Both the position numbers and the translations under genes were made by a program. From an uncultured Cellulophaga sp. (GTDB lineage Bacteria; Bacteroidota; Bacteroidia; Flavobacteriales; Flavobacteriaceae): DNA of 64,000 nucleotides. This document shows positions 1 to 8,488 of the stretch, piece by piece; within the stretch, counting starts at the first letter, position 1, and every line of letters starts with the position of its first letter. The DNA lies in NCBI GenBank assembly GCA_947496695.1, contig CANMEI010000006.1:124001-188000 (forward strand). Direction: 5' to 3'. Below the pieces are notes generated by a model, which was not told the DNA's origin, made no database searches, and saw only the letters and a program-made list of their open reading frames with translations.

Positions 1-112
1 TCAGCGTGAAGAGTTTAGGCACATATCTTATATATCTCCTGTAGCTAAAGGTGTAATTTTAGGTTTTGGTTTACAAAGTTATGATTTAGCTATTCAAAGC
101 TTTATTGACTAA
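1..112 (+). CDS. 3' end of an unrecognised gene (partial)
   Basis: An open frame runs from the window edge to a TAA at 110-112, giving the last 36 residues of a protein whose body lies outside the window. The tail ends in [17 protein letters not shown] do not recognise the family. The next gene is convergent on the minus strand and begins its stop codon 4 bases later, so this is probably a true 3' end and not a chance frame. Function cannot be inferred from this fragment. Confidence 0.5.
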   Translation, partial: QREEFRHISYISPVAKGVILGFGLQSYDLAIQSFID

Positions 113-115
113 GCC

Positions 116-400
116 TTATTCCATTAATGGTTTTAAATACTTTTTGTCAATATAAAAAGTAGCAAAAGGGAGTAGAGCTGCAACAAACAATATAATAAAC
201 CTTTTTAAGGTCCATTTTTTCTCAATACAAAATATAGCAGCTAATGCTACATATGCAATGAATAAAAAGCCATGTGCATAACCAATATAAATATTAGGTT
301 CACGAATTTGAGCTAAATATTTTAAAGGCATACCTACGCCAAAAAGTAATAAATACGAAATACCTTCTAAAATTGCTGTAAGGCTAAATATTTTGAGCAT
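116..400 (-). CDS. DUF3817-type small membrane protein
   Basis: This 94-residue protein has three evident hydrophobic segments (about residues 5-24, 40-60 and 66-84). The N-terminal pattern ILEGISYLLLFGVGMPLKY and the later GYAHGFLFIAY are typical of the DUF3817 (YdzA-like) family of inner-membrane proteins. The molecular role of that family is not established. It lies downstream of lpd on the same strand, but a strong hairpin at 425-457 separates the two, so it is probably transcribed only by read-through or from a promoter inside the short gap. The length matches the family. Confidence 0.75.
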   Translation of the reverse strand: MLKIFSLTAILEGISYLLLFGVGMPLKYLAQIREPNIYIGYAHGFLFIAYVALAAIFCIEKKWTLKRFIILFVAALLPFATFYIDKKYLKPLME

Positions 401-424
401 ATTTTTTAAATTTTATTGTAAAAA

Positions 425-457
425 AAATGCTGTGGTTTAAAAAGCACAGCATTTTTT
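425..457 (-). terminator. Rho-independent terminator after lpd
   Basis: The arms AAATGCTGTG and CACAGCATTT enclose a 10-base loop and are flanked by A and T runs on both sides, so the hairpin could end transcription in either direction. Its place, 27 bases beyond the lpd stop codon, makes it the lpd terminator. Confidence 0.8.
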
Positions 458-483
458 AATTTATTTTACACTGGTACTTAATG

Positions 484-1875
484 TTATAAGTGAATTACTT
501 CGTCATAAGCATCAGCAACAGCTTCCATAACCGCTTCACTCATAGTTGGGTGAGGGTGAATAGCTTTTAATATTTCATGACCTGTAGTTTCTAGTTTACG
601 AGCAACAACAGCTTCTGCAATCATATCAGTAACACCAGCACCAATCATATGACAACCTAACCATTCGCCATATTTAGCATCAAAAATTACTTTTACAAAA
701 CCTTCTGGAGTTCCACCTGCTTGTGCTTTACCACTTGCAGAAAATGGGAACTTACCAACTTTAATGTCAAACCCTTTTGCTATTGCTTGTTTTTCGGTTA
801 AACCAACAGAAGCAATTTCAGGAGTAGCATACGTACAACCTGGTATATTACCGTAATCTAAAGGTTCAACATGTAAGTTTGCTAGTTTTTCAACACAAAG
901 AATACCTTCAGCTGAAGCAACGTGAGCTAAAGCTGGGCCAGGAGTAATATCTCCAATTGCATAGTAACCAGGAATGTTAGTTTGGTAAAAATCATTTACT
1001 AAAACTTTATCACGATCTACAACAATACCAACATCTTCTAAACCAATGTTTTCTATGTTTGTTTTAATACCAACTGCAGAAAGTACAATATCAGCTTCTA
1101 ATTGCTCTTCACCTTTAGCAGTTTTAACTGTAACTTTTACGCCGTCACCAGAAGTATCAACTTTAGTCACTTCAGAAGAAGTCATTATTTTGATACCTGA
1201 TTTTTTAAAGCTACGCTCTAATTGTTTAGAGATATCTTCATCTTCAACAGGAACAATATTTGGTAAATATTCAACAATAGTAACATCAGTACCCATTGAT
1301 TTGTAAAAATATGCAAACTCAACACCTATAGCACCAGAACCAACCACGATCATTTTCTTAGGTTGTTCTTTTAGTGTCATTGCTTGACGGTATCCTATTA
1401 TCTTTTTACCGTCTTGAGGTAAATTAGGTAATACTCTACTTCTTGCTCCAGTAGCAATTACAATATTTTTAGCACTGTATTCAGTTTCTTTACCAGCATC
1501 GTCAGTAACAACTACTTTTTTTCCTGGTTTAATTTTTCCGAAACCATTAATTACTTCAATTTTATTTTTTTTCATTAAAAATTGAACACCTTTGCTCATT
1601 CCATCAGCAACACCACGGCTTCTTTTAACAACCGCATCAAAATCTTTTTCAACATTATCAGCTTTTAAACCGTAATCTTCAGCATGTTGTAAATAGTTAA
1701 ATACTTGAGCAGATTTAAGCAATGCTTTAGTAGGTATACAACCCCAATTCAAGCAAATTCCACCAAGAGATTCTCTCTCAATGATAGCTACTTTAAACCC
1801 TAATTGAGAAGCTCTAATAGCAGTAACATAACCACCTGGTCCACTTCCTAAAACAATAACATCAAAATTGCTCAT
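484..1875 (-). CDS. lpdA: Dihydrolipoyl dehydrogenase (E3)
   Basis: The 463-residue flavoprotein reoxidises the dihydrolipoyl group of 2-oxo acid dehydrogenase complexes or the glycine cleavage system, using FAD and NAD+. The FAD-binding GSGPGG lies at residues 10-15, the redox-active disulfide is Cys41/Cys46 in GGICLNWGCIPTK, a second Rossmann motif GSGAIGVEF sits in the middle, and the C-terminal His-Glu pair is in HPHPTMSE (about 442 and 447). The frame stays open 12 codons upstream to 1911, but that stretch covers a TAnnTTTG promoter box, so the ATG at 1875 (MSNFDVIV) is the start. It stands alone and is not in an operon with E1/E2 genes. Confidence 0.96.
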   Translation of the reverse strand: MSNFDVIVLGSGPGGYVTAIRASQLGFKVAIIERESLGGICLNWGCIPTKALLKSAQVFNYLQHAEDYGLKADNVEKDFDAVVKRSRGVADGMSKGVQFLMKKNKIEVINGFGKIKPGKKVVVTDDAGKETEYSAKNIVIATGARSRVLPNLPQDGKKIIGYRQAMTLKEQPKKMIVVGSGAIGVEFAYFYKSMGTDVTIVEYLPNIVPVEDEDISKQLERSFKKSGIKIMTSSEVTKVDTSGDGVKVTVKTAKGEEQLEADIVLSAVGIKTNIENIGLEDVGIVVDRDKVLVNDFYQTNIPGYYAIGDITPGPALAHVASAEGILCVEKLANLHVEPLDYGNIPGCTYATPEIASVGLTEKQAIAKGFDIKVGKFPFSASGKAQAGGTPEGFVKVIFDAKYGEWLGCHMIGAGVTDMIAEAVVARKLETTGHEILKAIHPHPTMSEAVMEAVADAYDEVIHL

Positions 1876-1908
1876 ATTTATATTTTTTGAAAATTTAATT
1901 TGAAGTTG

Positions 1909-1916
1909 CAAAGTTA
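1909..1916 (-). promoter_or_regulatory. Bacteroidota -7 box of lpd
   Basis: The minus strand reads TAACTTTG, a full match to TAnnTTTG, about 34 bases before the chosen lpd start. It would give a leader of roughly 25 bases and argues against the longer reading frame. No well-spaced -33 TTTG was found (TTTG copies lie 6 and 12 bases upstream). Confidence 0.55.
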
Positions 1917-2174
1917 CGAAACCAAATGCAAAGGCGTAAACAGATTTTAAAAATAAGTAGTCAACCTATTGATAATTCACAATTTTATTTAAATAGAAAT
2001 ATTTTTTTAAGTAGGAGCTGTTATTTTAGGTGAAAAAACTAAATTTTCAGGAGCTTTTTAAAGTTAAGAATTGATTATGAATTACACATTTAAATTCAAT
2101 AATTTGTTAATATAAATTTTTGAAAGTGAATGTTTTATGTGCTATATTTATAGTGCAATTAAATTCGTTTAAAC

Positions 2175-2780
2175 ATGGCGTTATTAAAAAAAATAAAAGA
2201 TAAAGGTTTACATACGCTTGTAACATTTACAATTGGTAGTGAACAGGTAAATGGAGCATCACAAGTTTCGTTATTGGGTGATTTTAATAATTGGCATAGT
2301 AATGATATTGCTTGTCAGATGGAAAAAAAAGGAAAATCATTTACAAAAAGCATAAAACTTGAAAATGGAAAACGTTATGAATTTCGTTATTTGAGTGAAA
2401 CTAGTGGGTGGTATAATGATAGTGATGCAGATGCTTATAAACCTTCTCCTTTTGCTGGTGTTGATAATAGTGTAGTTGATTTAACAGAAGTATTACCTCA
2501 AAAAAAGAAACTCGCTGTTAAGAGAATCAAAAAAGATGATTTAAAAAAGATAGAAGGAATTGGACCAAAAATAGCTTCTATTTTAATAGAAAAACAGATT
2601 GATACTTTTGAGAAATTAAGTGTAACAGCTGTAAGCATACTTGAAGAAATTTTAAAAGAAGCAGGTTCACGTTATAAAATGCACAAACCAGATACATGGC
2701 CACAGCAAGCTAAATTAGCTTTTGAGAATAAATGGGATGAGTTAAAAAAGTTACAAGATAAACTAGACGGTGGTAAATAA
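2175..2780 (+). CDS. CBM48/early-set domain fused to helix-hairpin-helix domain
   Basis: This 201-residue protein has two parts. Residues about 14-105 look like an isoamylase early-set (AMPK/CBM48 glycogen-binding) fold, with the signature VSLLGDFNNWH and YEFRYL. Residues about 118-195 carry a helix-hairpin-helix region around LKKIEGIGPKIASILIEK, as in proteins that contact nucleic acid or form protein bridges. A basic KKKLAVKRIKK linker joins them. There is no signal peptide, so it acts in the cytoplasm. Proteins with this layout are recurrent in Flavobacteriia; their role is not known to me. It stands alone, with its own terminator. Confidence 0.8.
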   Translation: MALLKKIKDKGLHTLVTFTIGSEQVNGASQVSLLGDFNNWHSNDIACQMEKKGKSFTKSIKLENGKRYEFRYLSETSGWYNDSDADAYKPSPFAGVDNSVVDLTEVLPQKKKLAVKRIKKDDLKKIEGIGPKIASILIEKQIDTFEKLSVTAVSILEEILKEAGSRYKMHKPDTWPQQAKLAFENKWDELKKLQDKLDGGK

Positions 2781-2804
2781 TCTTTATAGTGTACTATAAC
2801 ATAA

Positions 2805-2845
2805 TAACAAACCCCTAAGAGTATTTCTTAAGGGTTTTGTTTTAT
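2805..2845 (+). terminator. Terminator after the CBM48-HhH gene
   Basis: The arms AAACCCCTAAG and CTTAAGGGTTT pair with one mismatch around a short loop and are followed by TGTTTTAT. The hairpin starts 25 bases after the stop codon. It also lies beyond the end of the convergent YHYH gene and may serve both. Confidence 0.7.
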
Positions 2846-2887
2846 ACGGTATAAATAATCATACCTTTTTTGTGTAAAGTATTTTAA

Positions 2888-3930
2888 TTATTGTGCAATT
2901 GCTCCACTAAAACAATTAATAAAATTATTATTTCCCGCAGCATCAACATGGTAATGATAACCTCTTGTAGTATCATAATGACCACGACAATCATCTAAAT
3001 CATCAGGTTCATTACCCTCTTCATTTAATTGTGTATATAAGCCGTGACCATCCATAGCATAACCAATCATTGGAGCATGGTGATCATGTTGTTCTTGTTC
3101 TTTTGTTTTACCTGTTGCAGCATGGTAATGATAGCCATTATCTAGGTTAATATGTCCGCCAGCATCATCCATTGGGGGAATGGTGTAACCTTTTAAAATA
3201 ATATGTAATGGTGCAGGAGCATCAAAAGCTACACCATTAAAAGCAATACCTCGTTGCGAAGGACCTCCTTTTTTACCTCCCTCTTCATTTCCGGAGGTGG
3301 GCCTTGTGGTTTTTCACCTGCTTCGCCTTGTGGTGGTCCGTCAGGTCTATCACCATCTTTAGGTTGACCAGAAAGACTTATAGGATTTTCTAATTTAACA
3401 GGTGTAACAGGTATTAGATATGTTTTTGATAAGTTACTTATGTAAGATGGTAAACACTCAATACAATAATTAATAAATTCATCTTGTAATTGAGCTCCCA
3501 TTAATTTAATACAATCTTCCTCACTATCTGTTCGTAAAATGTTGCCATCTTCGTCATATAATTTCCAAAAATCATCATGATATAATACGGGTAGCTCTTT
3601 TATAAACTCTCCGTCTACATCATATATTTTACCATCTTTAAACCATTTACCACCTTTTTCAGGTCCGTCATTAATAGTGTGCGGACACCAAGGTCCCATT
3701 TCATGATCTTTAGGAATACCGTTAGTAGTTATTTTGTAACAATCTGTTGTGGTACCATCACTTAAGGTACATGCAACTTTTTCAATAGTAAGGTTGTTAG
3801 CATCTTTCAAAAATAAAGATGAATCTACTTCTTGTACTATATATTTTTCTTCTGTTTTTTTCTTAGGAGAATCACCACAAGAGCTCAAAATGAATGTTGA
3901 CAAAACTAAAAGTGAAAGTAAATATTTCAT
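2888..3930 (-). pseudogene. YHYH-domain lipoprotein gene, frame interrupted
   Basis: Two frames make up one protein. The first (3930 to a TAG at 3229) has a lipoprotein signal (STFILSSCGDS) and the N-terminal part, ending in a Gly/Pro-rich linker. The second continues in the -1 frame: in-frame codons before the ATG at 3172 read GGPSQRGIAFNGVAFDAP, then GYTIPPMDDAGGH, and the YHYH signature appears twice (GYHYHAATG and GYHYHVDAAG). Both frames are open together between 3229 and 3313. Inside this overlap, at 3268-3274, is A-AAA-AAG in the phase needed for -1 slippage. A single missing base near 3292 would also explain it, since the second frame upstream of the heptamer reads a plausible Gly-rich linker. 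Known YHYH proteins are exported and of unclear function. Whether it is broken, recoded or a sequence error is open. Confidence 0.75.
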
Positions 3931-4070
3931 AAAACTACTTTTTTGATATTATATATTTAAATGTATCAAAATTATATTTTACAAAGAATAGTTTTAATTA
4001 TTATTTACAATCTCTGCTTTTCAACTCTATATTTAAGTTTCTTAATAATATTAAATTGTATGGGAATATA

Positions 4071-4148
4071 TTACTCCACAAAAAAAACATAAAAAGAAAT
4101 TAAACCAATAAAAGTTGTTTTCTTTAAATGATTTTTTTAGTGGAGTTT
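4071..4148 (-). terminator. Long imperfect inverted repeat after the TonB receptor
   Basis: ACTCCAC followed by an A-run and CAT (from 4073) is matched by ATG, a T-run and GTGGAGT (to 4146), with about 40 bases between. On the minus strand this lies just after the receptor stop codon. It may be a terminator or transcript-end stabiliser; the loop is long for a classical terminator. Confidence 0.4.
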
Positions 4149-4163
4149 TAAGTTTTTACCTTA

Positions 4164-6530
4164 TTAAAAATTGAAAGCTAAATTAGCTACAACATTTCTT
4201 AATTTTTGAGGTGCTAAACGATATGACCAGTATTTTTCGTTTGTCAAATTGTTTAGTTTTAAACCAAATGAAGCATTATTTATTTTATAAGTAATACCAC
4301 AATCTAAAACATTGTATGATGGTATAGTAACTGTAGCATCAACAGTATTTGTTTGAAAAGAATCACTACCATAATTACCCCCTAAGCCTAATAGTAACTT
4401 ATTGTTTTTTACAGGAATGCTATAGTCAACCCACCAGTTTAATAATGATTCTGGTCCTGCTTCAGCTGGTCGGTATCCGTCTTGTTCACCACCTTCTGTA
4501 TTTTGTAGTTCGCTTTTATTATATGAATATCCAAAAACTAAGTTTAAGTTCTCAATTGGGTTAGCTAATAATTCAAGCTCTATACCTTCACTAGTTTGTG
4601 AGCCATCTTGTATACTATAATCACTATTATCCGGATCTTCTCTTACAATGTTTTCTACCTCAATATCATAATAACTAACAGAACCTGATAGTTTGTTTTT
4701 TAACAAATTAAATTTAAAACCACCTTCAATTTGGTTCGCATGTTCAGGATCAAAACTATTATTGTTTATGTCACTACCATTTTGGTTTGCAAAACCGTTC
4801 ATATAATTTCCAAAAACAGATAACTGCTCAGGAACTATTTGATATACCAAACCTAATTTTGGTGATAGCGCATTTTGATTGTATGCGTCACTAGTAGTAT
4901 ACGTAAGTAAATCAGTTGTTCCTTCGTCATCAAAATAATCAAAACGAAGGCTTAACATTGCTAAAAATCGATCAGTTACATTAAGAACATCAGACATATA
5001 AGCACTATATGTATTTGTGTTTTGAGTTCGGAATGTTCTTGTGCCGTTACTTATTTCAGTATCAATATATGATCTATTAAACTCACTGTAGTAATCAGCA
5101 CTTCCATATTCAAAATCTGAAGTGTTAATATAAGAAACATCTCTGTCAGCAAAATAATTGTAATAATTTACTCCTGCGACTAAGCGGTTTTTAATATTTC
5201 CGATACTAAATTCACCTGTAAAATTTTGTTGGATATTGGTAGAACTATATTTGTAATACCCAGAATATATACGAGCTCTAAATGTATCTTCAGAGCGACC
5301 ATCAATACGAGATGTGTAACCGTCGTTTAAAGACTGTGTTCTTGCAAAACTTGTAGAAGAAATCCAATTATCAGCTAATTGATGCTTTATTTCTCCATAA
5401 AAATCAATATTTTCTCCAGTGTAAAATACATCATTTGAAGTATATGACGTTTCATAATAATCAATAAAATCTTCTGCACTTCTTACGGTAACATCATCTG
5501 TGTCTGGTGAATGCCTTACGGGTGATGTTCCTTTTGTTTTGGTGTACTCTACATCTAAATTTATAACAGTCTTCGGATTAATTTTATAGGTTATAGATGG
5601 TGTGAAAGCAATATCATTATAAAAACCAGCATCTTGAAAACTTTTTTCAGCATGTACAGCACCATTGAGTCTGAATAATAAAGTTTTGGAATCATTTAAA
5701 GGTGTGTTTACATCAAAAGTTACTCTGTTTAAATTCCAACTACCACCATTGTAAGTAATTGATCCGCCAAACTCATCATATGGTTTTTTTGTAACTCTGT
5801 TTAGTAAACCACCATAAGAAACCTCAGAGCTACCAAATAAAGTAGCAGAAGGACCTTTTAATACTTCAATACGCTCTAAATTAACAGGATCTATAGCATT
5901 TTGATTAAAGGTTGTTAAACCATTTCTTATTTTAGGTTCTACTTGAAAACCTCTTGATATAAAAACAATTCTATTTTGATTATAACGAATAGGAACACCT
6001 GCACCAACAACATTTTTTAAAGCACCATCTAAATCTGTAATTACTTGAGTTTTCATTAATTCTTTAGATACGGTACTATATATCTGCGGATTTTCCATGT
6101 TTGTAATTGGTAAACGCGCAACAAAAACAGATTCTTCTTTAGTAATATGAGGTCTTTCGTTACCTGTAACTAAAACTTCATCTAATTGCTGCTCTTCACT
6201 TTGCATGTGAATATTTATTAAAGAAGGAACACCTTGAGTGAGTGTTAATGTACGTTCATACGTGTGTTTTCCCATATAGGATACACGTATTTTATAATTG
6301 CCCACAGGCAAATCAGTAAAACTATAATAACCGTCAGAATTAGTTATAGTTTTAAAAGCAGTATTAACTAGTTCTACATGAGCATACTGTACAGCACTGT
6401 TTTCAGTGTCTTTAATATAACCATAAAGTGTATTGTTTGCTGTTTGAGCATTAACAATACAAGTGATTAAAACAAAAAAACAAAAAGCTAATTTTTTTAT
6501 AAAACTTTCTGAGTTTATAAAAATCTTCAT
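4164..6530 (-). CDS. TonB-dependent siderophore-type outer-membrane receptor
   Basis: The 788-residue protein has a signal peptide ending at CIVNAQ, a carboxypeptidase-regulatory-like domain (about residues 32-115; YGYIKDTENSAVQYAHVELV), a plug domain (about 120-260, with LKGPSATLFGSSEVSYGGLLNRVTK) and a 22-strand-type barrel ending in VVANLAFNF, where the terminal Phe is the outer-membrane insertion signal. The plug and barrel resemble ferric-siderophore receptors of the FhuA/FecA class. It would import a metal-chelate using TonB energy. An AraC regulator lies just upstream on the same strand, a layout common for siderophore receptors. A possible iron-type operator is at 6578-6600. The ligand is not predictable. 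Confidence 0.92.
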   Translation of the reverse strand: MKIFINSESFIKKLAFCFFVLITCIVNAQTANNTLYGYIKDTENSAVQYAHVELVNTAFKTITNSDGYYSFTDLPVGNYKIRVSYMGKHTYERTLTLTQGVPSLINIHMQSEEQQLDEVLVTGNERPHITKEESVFVARLPITNMENPQIYSTVSKELMKTQVITDLDGALKNVVGAGVPIRYNQNRIVFISRGFQVEPKIRNGLTTFNQNAIDPVNLERIEVLKGPSATLFGSSEVSYGGLLNRVTKKPYDEFGGSITYNGGSWNLNRVTFDVNTPLNDSKTLLFRLNGAVHAEKSFQDAGFYNDIAFTPSITYKINPKTVINLDVEYTKTKGTSPVRHSPDTDDVTVRSAEDFIDYYETSYTSNDVFYTGENIDFYGEIKHQLADNWISSTSFARTQSLNDGYTSRIDGRSEDTFRARIYSGYYKYSSTNIQQNFTGEFSIGNIKNRLVAGVNYYNYFADRDVSYINTSDFEYGSADYYSEFNRSYIDTEISNGTRTFRTQNTNTYSAYMSDVLNVTDRFLAMLSLRFDYFDDEGTTDLLTYTTSDAYNQNALSPKLGLVYQIVPEQLSVFGNYMNGFANQNGSDINNNSFDPEHANQIEGGFKFNLLKNKLSGSVSYYDIEVENIVREDPDNSDYSIQDGSQTSEGIELELLANPIENLNLVFGYSYNKSELQNTEGGEQDGYRPAEAGPESLLNWWVDYSIPVKNNKLLLGLGGNYGSDSFQTNTVDATVTIPSYNVLDCGITYKINNASFGLKLNNLTNEKYWSYRLAPQKLRNVVANLAFNF

Positions 6531-6558
6531 TACTAAAATCTTTTAAAATTATTTCGCG

Positions 6559-6600
6559 CAAAAGTAATTTGTTTTTATTTAGAATGAATAAGAATAATAA
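6559..6600 (-). promoter_or_regulatory. Promoter of the TonB receptor with possible Fur-like box
   Basis: The minus strand reads TACTTTTG at 6566-6559, a full TAnnTTTG box about 30 bases before the receptor ATG. Directly upstream, on the plus strand at 6578-6600, is TTTAGAATGAATAAGAATAA, an AT-rich stretch with Fur-like half-sites lying where the -33 element and a repressor would be expected. The -7 box is clear; the operator assignment is tentative. Confidence 0.4.
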
Positions 6601-6730
6601 GCTATTTTTTATTTTTAACGTTTAGTAAATAAATTAAAAATAGGCTAGATGAATTTGACCTATTTTTCTTATTTAAATATGTAGGTGAGGAGTATGTTTT
6701 TAATGATTGTAAAGAATAAAAGATTTATTT

Positions 6731-7513
6731 TTAAAGATAATTACTTGGTGTTTTGCCAAAATGCTTTTTAAAAATAGTAATGAATGAACTAACATTTTCA
6801 TACCCTAGATTAAATGCTATTTCTTTAACACTTTTGTTTTCTCCTAACTGTTTTACGGCTTCTATTAATTTTAATCGCATTTTCCAATTTCCAAAACTCA
6901 TTCCTAATTCTTTATTAAATAATCTAGAAAGTGTTCTTGGACTTATAAACAATAAATTAGCATAATAATCAATGGTATGTTTACTTGCTATATCATTGAT
7001 TAAATGGTCTAATATTTTTTTTAACCTTTTATCTTGACTTGTAGGTAAAAAAGTTGTGCTTGGTTTTAATAGAGATAGCTCATCTAAAAATACATCAATA
7101 ACTCTATTTTGTTGTTCGGTAAGTTTATTTGGATTAGAAAAAGAAGTTATTTTTTCTAAAATACTGTTTAGAAAATTTGAGTTTTCAAAAGCAAAAGTGT
7201 CTTTTGGTAAATTATCTATTTTTGATTCATCTATAAAAGCACTAACAACTTTTACATTATTAGGAAAGTAAACTTGGTGTTCTTCGTTACTTGAAATCCA
7301 AACACTTTGAAAAGAATTAACTATCCAAATATTATTTTTAGTAACAACTTCCATTATACCTGTATTACACGATATAAGCTGAGCTCTTGAGTGTGAATGT
7401 GAATTTGCACATTTTGCATTTTTAATATTTTCTAAAAATGTTGTTACCGGGCGAGCTTTATTAACCTCAAAGCCATAGTCTATTTTAACAATTGTCTTAT
7501 AACCTGTATTCAT
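6731..7513 (-). CDS. AraC-family transcriptional regulator
   Basis: The 260-residue protein has an N-terminal cupin-like sensor region (SHSHSRAQLISCNTGIMEV, about residues 40-60) and a C-terminal AraC DNA-binding domain with two helix-turn-helix units (about 165-258: ISPRTLSRLFNKELGMSFGNW and VKEIAFNLGYENVSSFITIFKKHFGKTPSNYL). The second signature is near perfect for the family. It sits 200 bases upstream of the receptor on the same strand and probably controls it, perhaps after sensing the imported compound. The target and ligand are inferred from position only. Confidence 0.9.
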   Translation of the reverse strand: MNTGYKTIVKIDYGFEVNKARPVTTFLENIKNAKCANSHSHSRAQLISCNTGIMEVVTKNNIWIVNSFQSVWISSNEEHQVYFPNNVKVVSAFIDESKIDNLPKDTFAFENSNFLNSILEKITSFSNPNKLTEQQNRVIDVFLDELSLLKPSTTFLPTSQDKRLKKILDHLINDIASKHTIDYYANLLFISPRTLSRLFNKELGMSFGNWKMRLKLIEAVKQLGENKSVKEIAFNLGYENVSSFITIFKKHFGKTPSNYL

Positions 7514-7581
7514 TGTCTAAATGTAGTAATTAAGACTCAAGGGAAACTTATGAAATTTGTATAAATAAAAAATATTAGATT

Positions 7582-8337
7582 ATGGATACGATAGATCATA
7601 ACAAAAACATTGTTAAACAATTTTCAAAGCAGGCTATTGGGTATTCCTCCATAACGTCTCATAGTGACTCATTAGAAAAATTAATTTCAATAACTTCAGC
7701 ATCTAATAAAGATAAGGTTTTAGATATTGCTTGTGGTTCTGGCATTGTTTCTTGTGAATTTGCTAAACATACAAGTTCTGTTATAGGAATTGATATGACT
7801 CAAGAAATGCTAGACGAGGCAAAGAAACTTCAAACTAAACAAAAGATTAAAAATGTTAGTTGGCAAATCGGAGATGTAGAAAACTTACCTTATGATGATG
7901 AAACTTTTTCAATTGTAATTTCAAGATTTGGATTTCATCATTTTTTAAATCCTCTTAAAGTTTTGTCTGAAATGAAAAGGGTCTGTAAGCCCGATGGAGT
8001 ATTATTGGTGGTTGATGTTTCTTTACCAAATACTAAGATTGAAAAATATAATAAAATGGAAAAAAATAGAGATTCTTCTCATGTGGCGGCACTTTCATTA
8101 ACTGAGTTTTCTACTCTTTTTAGTAAAGTAGGTTTTAAAAATTTAAAATCTGATTTTTATACAATGAAAATTGAGTTAGAGGAGCAACTTGAAGCATCTT
8201 TTCCAAAAGATTTAAATGCATTAAAAAACATGATAATTAATGATGTTGGTATAAATAACTTAGGTGTGAATGTAATAAAGGTTAATAATGAATATTTTAT
8301 AAATTACCCAGTTCATATATTTTCAGTTAAAAAATAG
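7582..8337 (+). CDS. Class I SAM-dependent methyltransferase (Methyltransf_11/UbiE-like)
   Basis: The 251-residue protein shows a standard SAM-binding fold: motif I VLDIACGSGIVSCEFA (about residues 47-62), acidic motif II GIDMTQEML, motif III NLPYDDETFSIVISRFGFHHF and the post-motif LKVLSEMKRVCKPDGVLLVVD. It is soluble. Homologous folds methylate quinones, small acids or metabolites; the substrate here is not evident. It is divergent from the AraC gene with a 68-base shared promoter region, so the two might be co-controlled. A strong terminator closes it. Confidence 0.88.
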   Translation: MDTIDHNKNIVKQFSKQAIGYSSITSHSDSLEKLISITSASNKDKVLDIACGSGIVSCEFAKHTSSVIGIDMTQEMLDEAKKLQTKQKIKNVSWQIGDVENLPYDDETFSIVISRFGFHHFLNPLKVLSEMKRVCKPDGVLLVVDVSLPNTKIEKYNKMEKNRDSSHVAALSLTEFSTLFSKVGFKNLKSDFYTMKIELEEQLEASFPKDLNALKNMIINDVGINNLGVNVIKVNNEYFINYPVHIFSVKK

Positions 8338-8350
8338 ACAGATTAGATTT

Positions 8351-8387
8351 GTGAGTCCTTAATTTTATTTAAGGACTCACTTTATTA
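8351..8387 (+). terminator. Terminator after the methyltransferase gene
   Basis: The arms GTGAGTCCTTAA and TTAAGGACTCAC form a 12-bp perfect stem with a small loop, followed by TTTATT. It begins 13 bases after the stop codon. Confidence 0.85.
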
Positions 8388-8488
8388 ATGGTAAAGTATT
8401 TTACTTCTACAATAATAAAATAATCTTGTATAAATTTATTTCAGAAGAAATTGAGTATTTTGTATAATAAAAAAAAATAACGAGTACG

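Noticed and set aside
1046..1306. Plus-strand open frame inside lpdA
   Set aside because: It is antisense to strongly conserved lpdA codons and has no family pattern.
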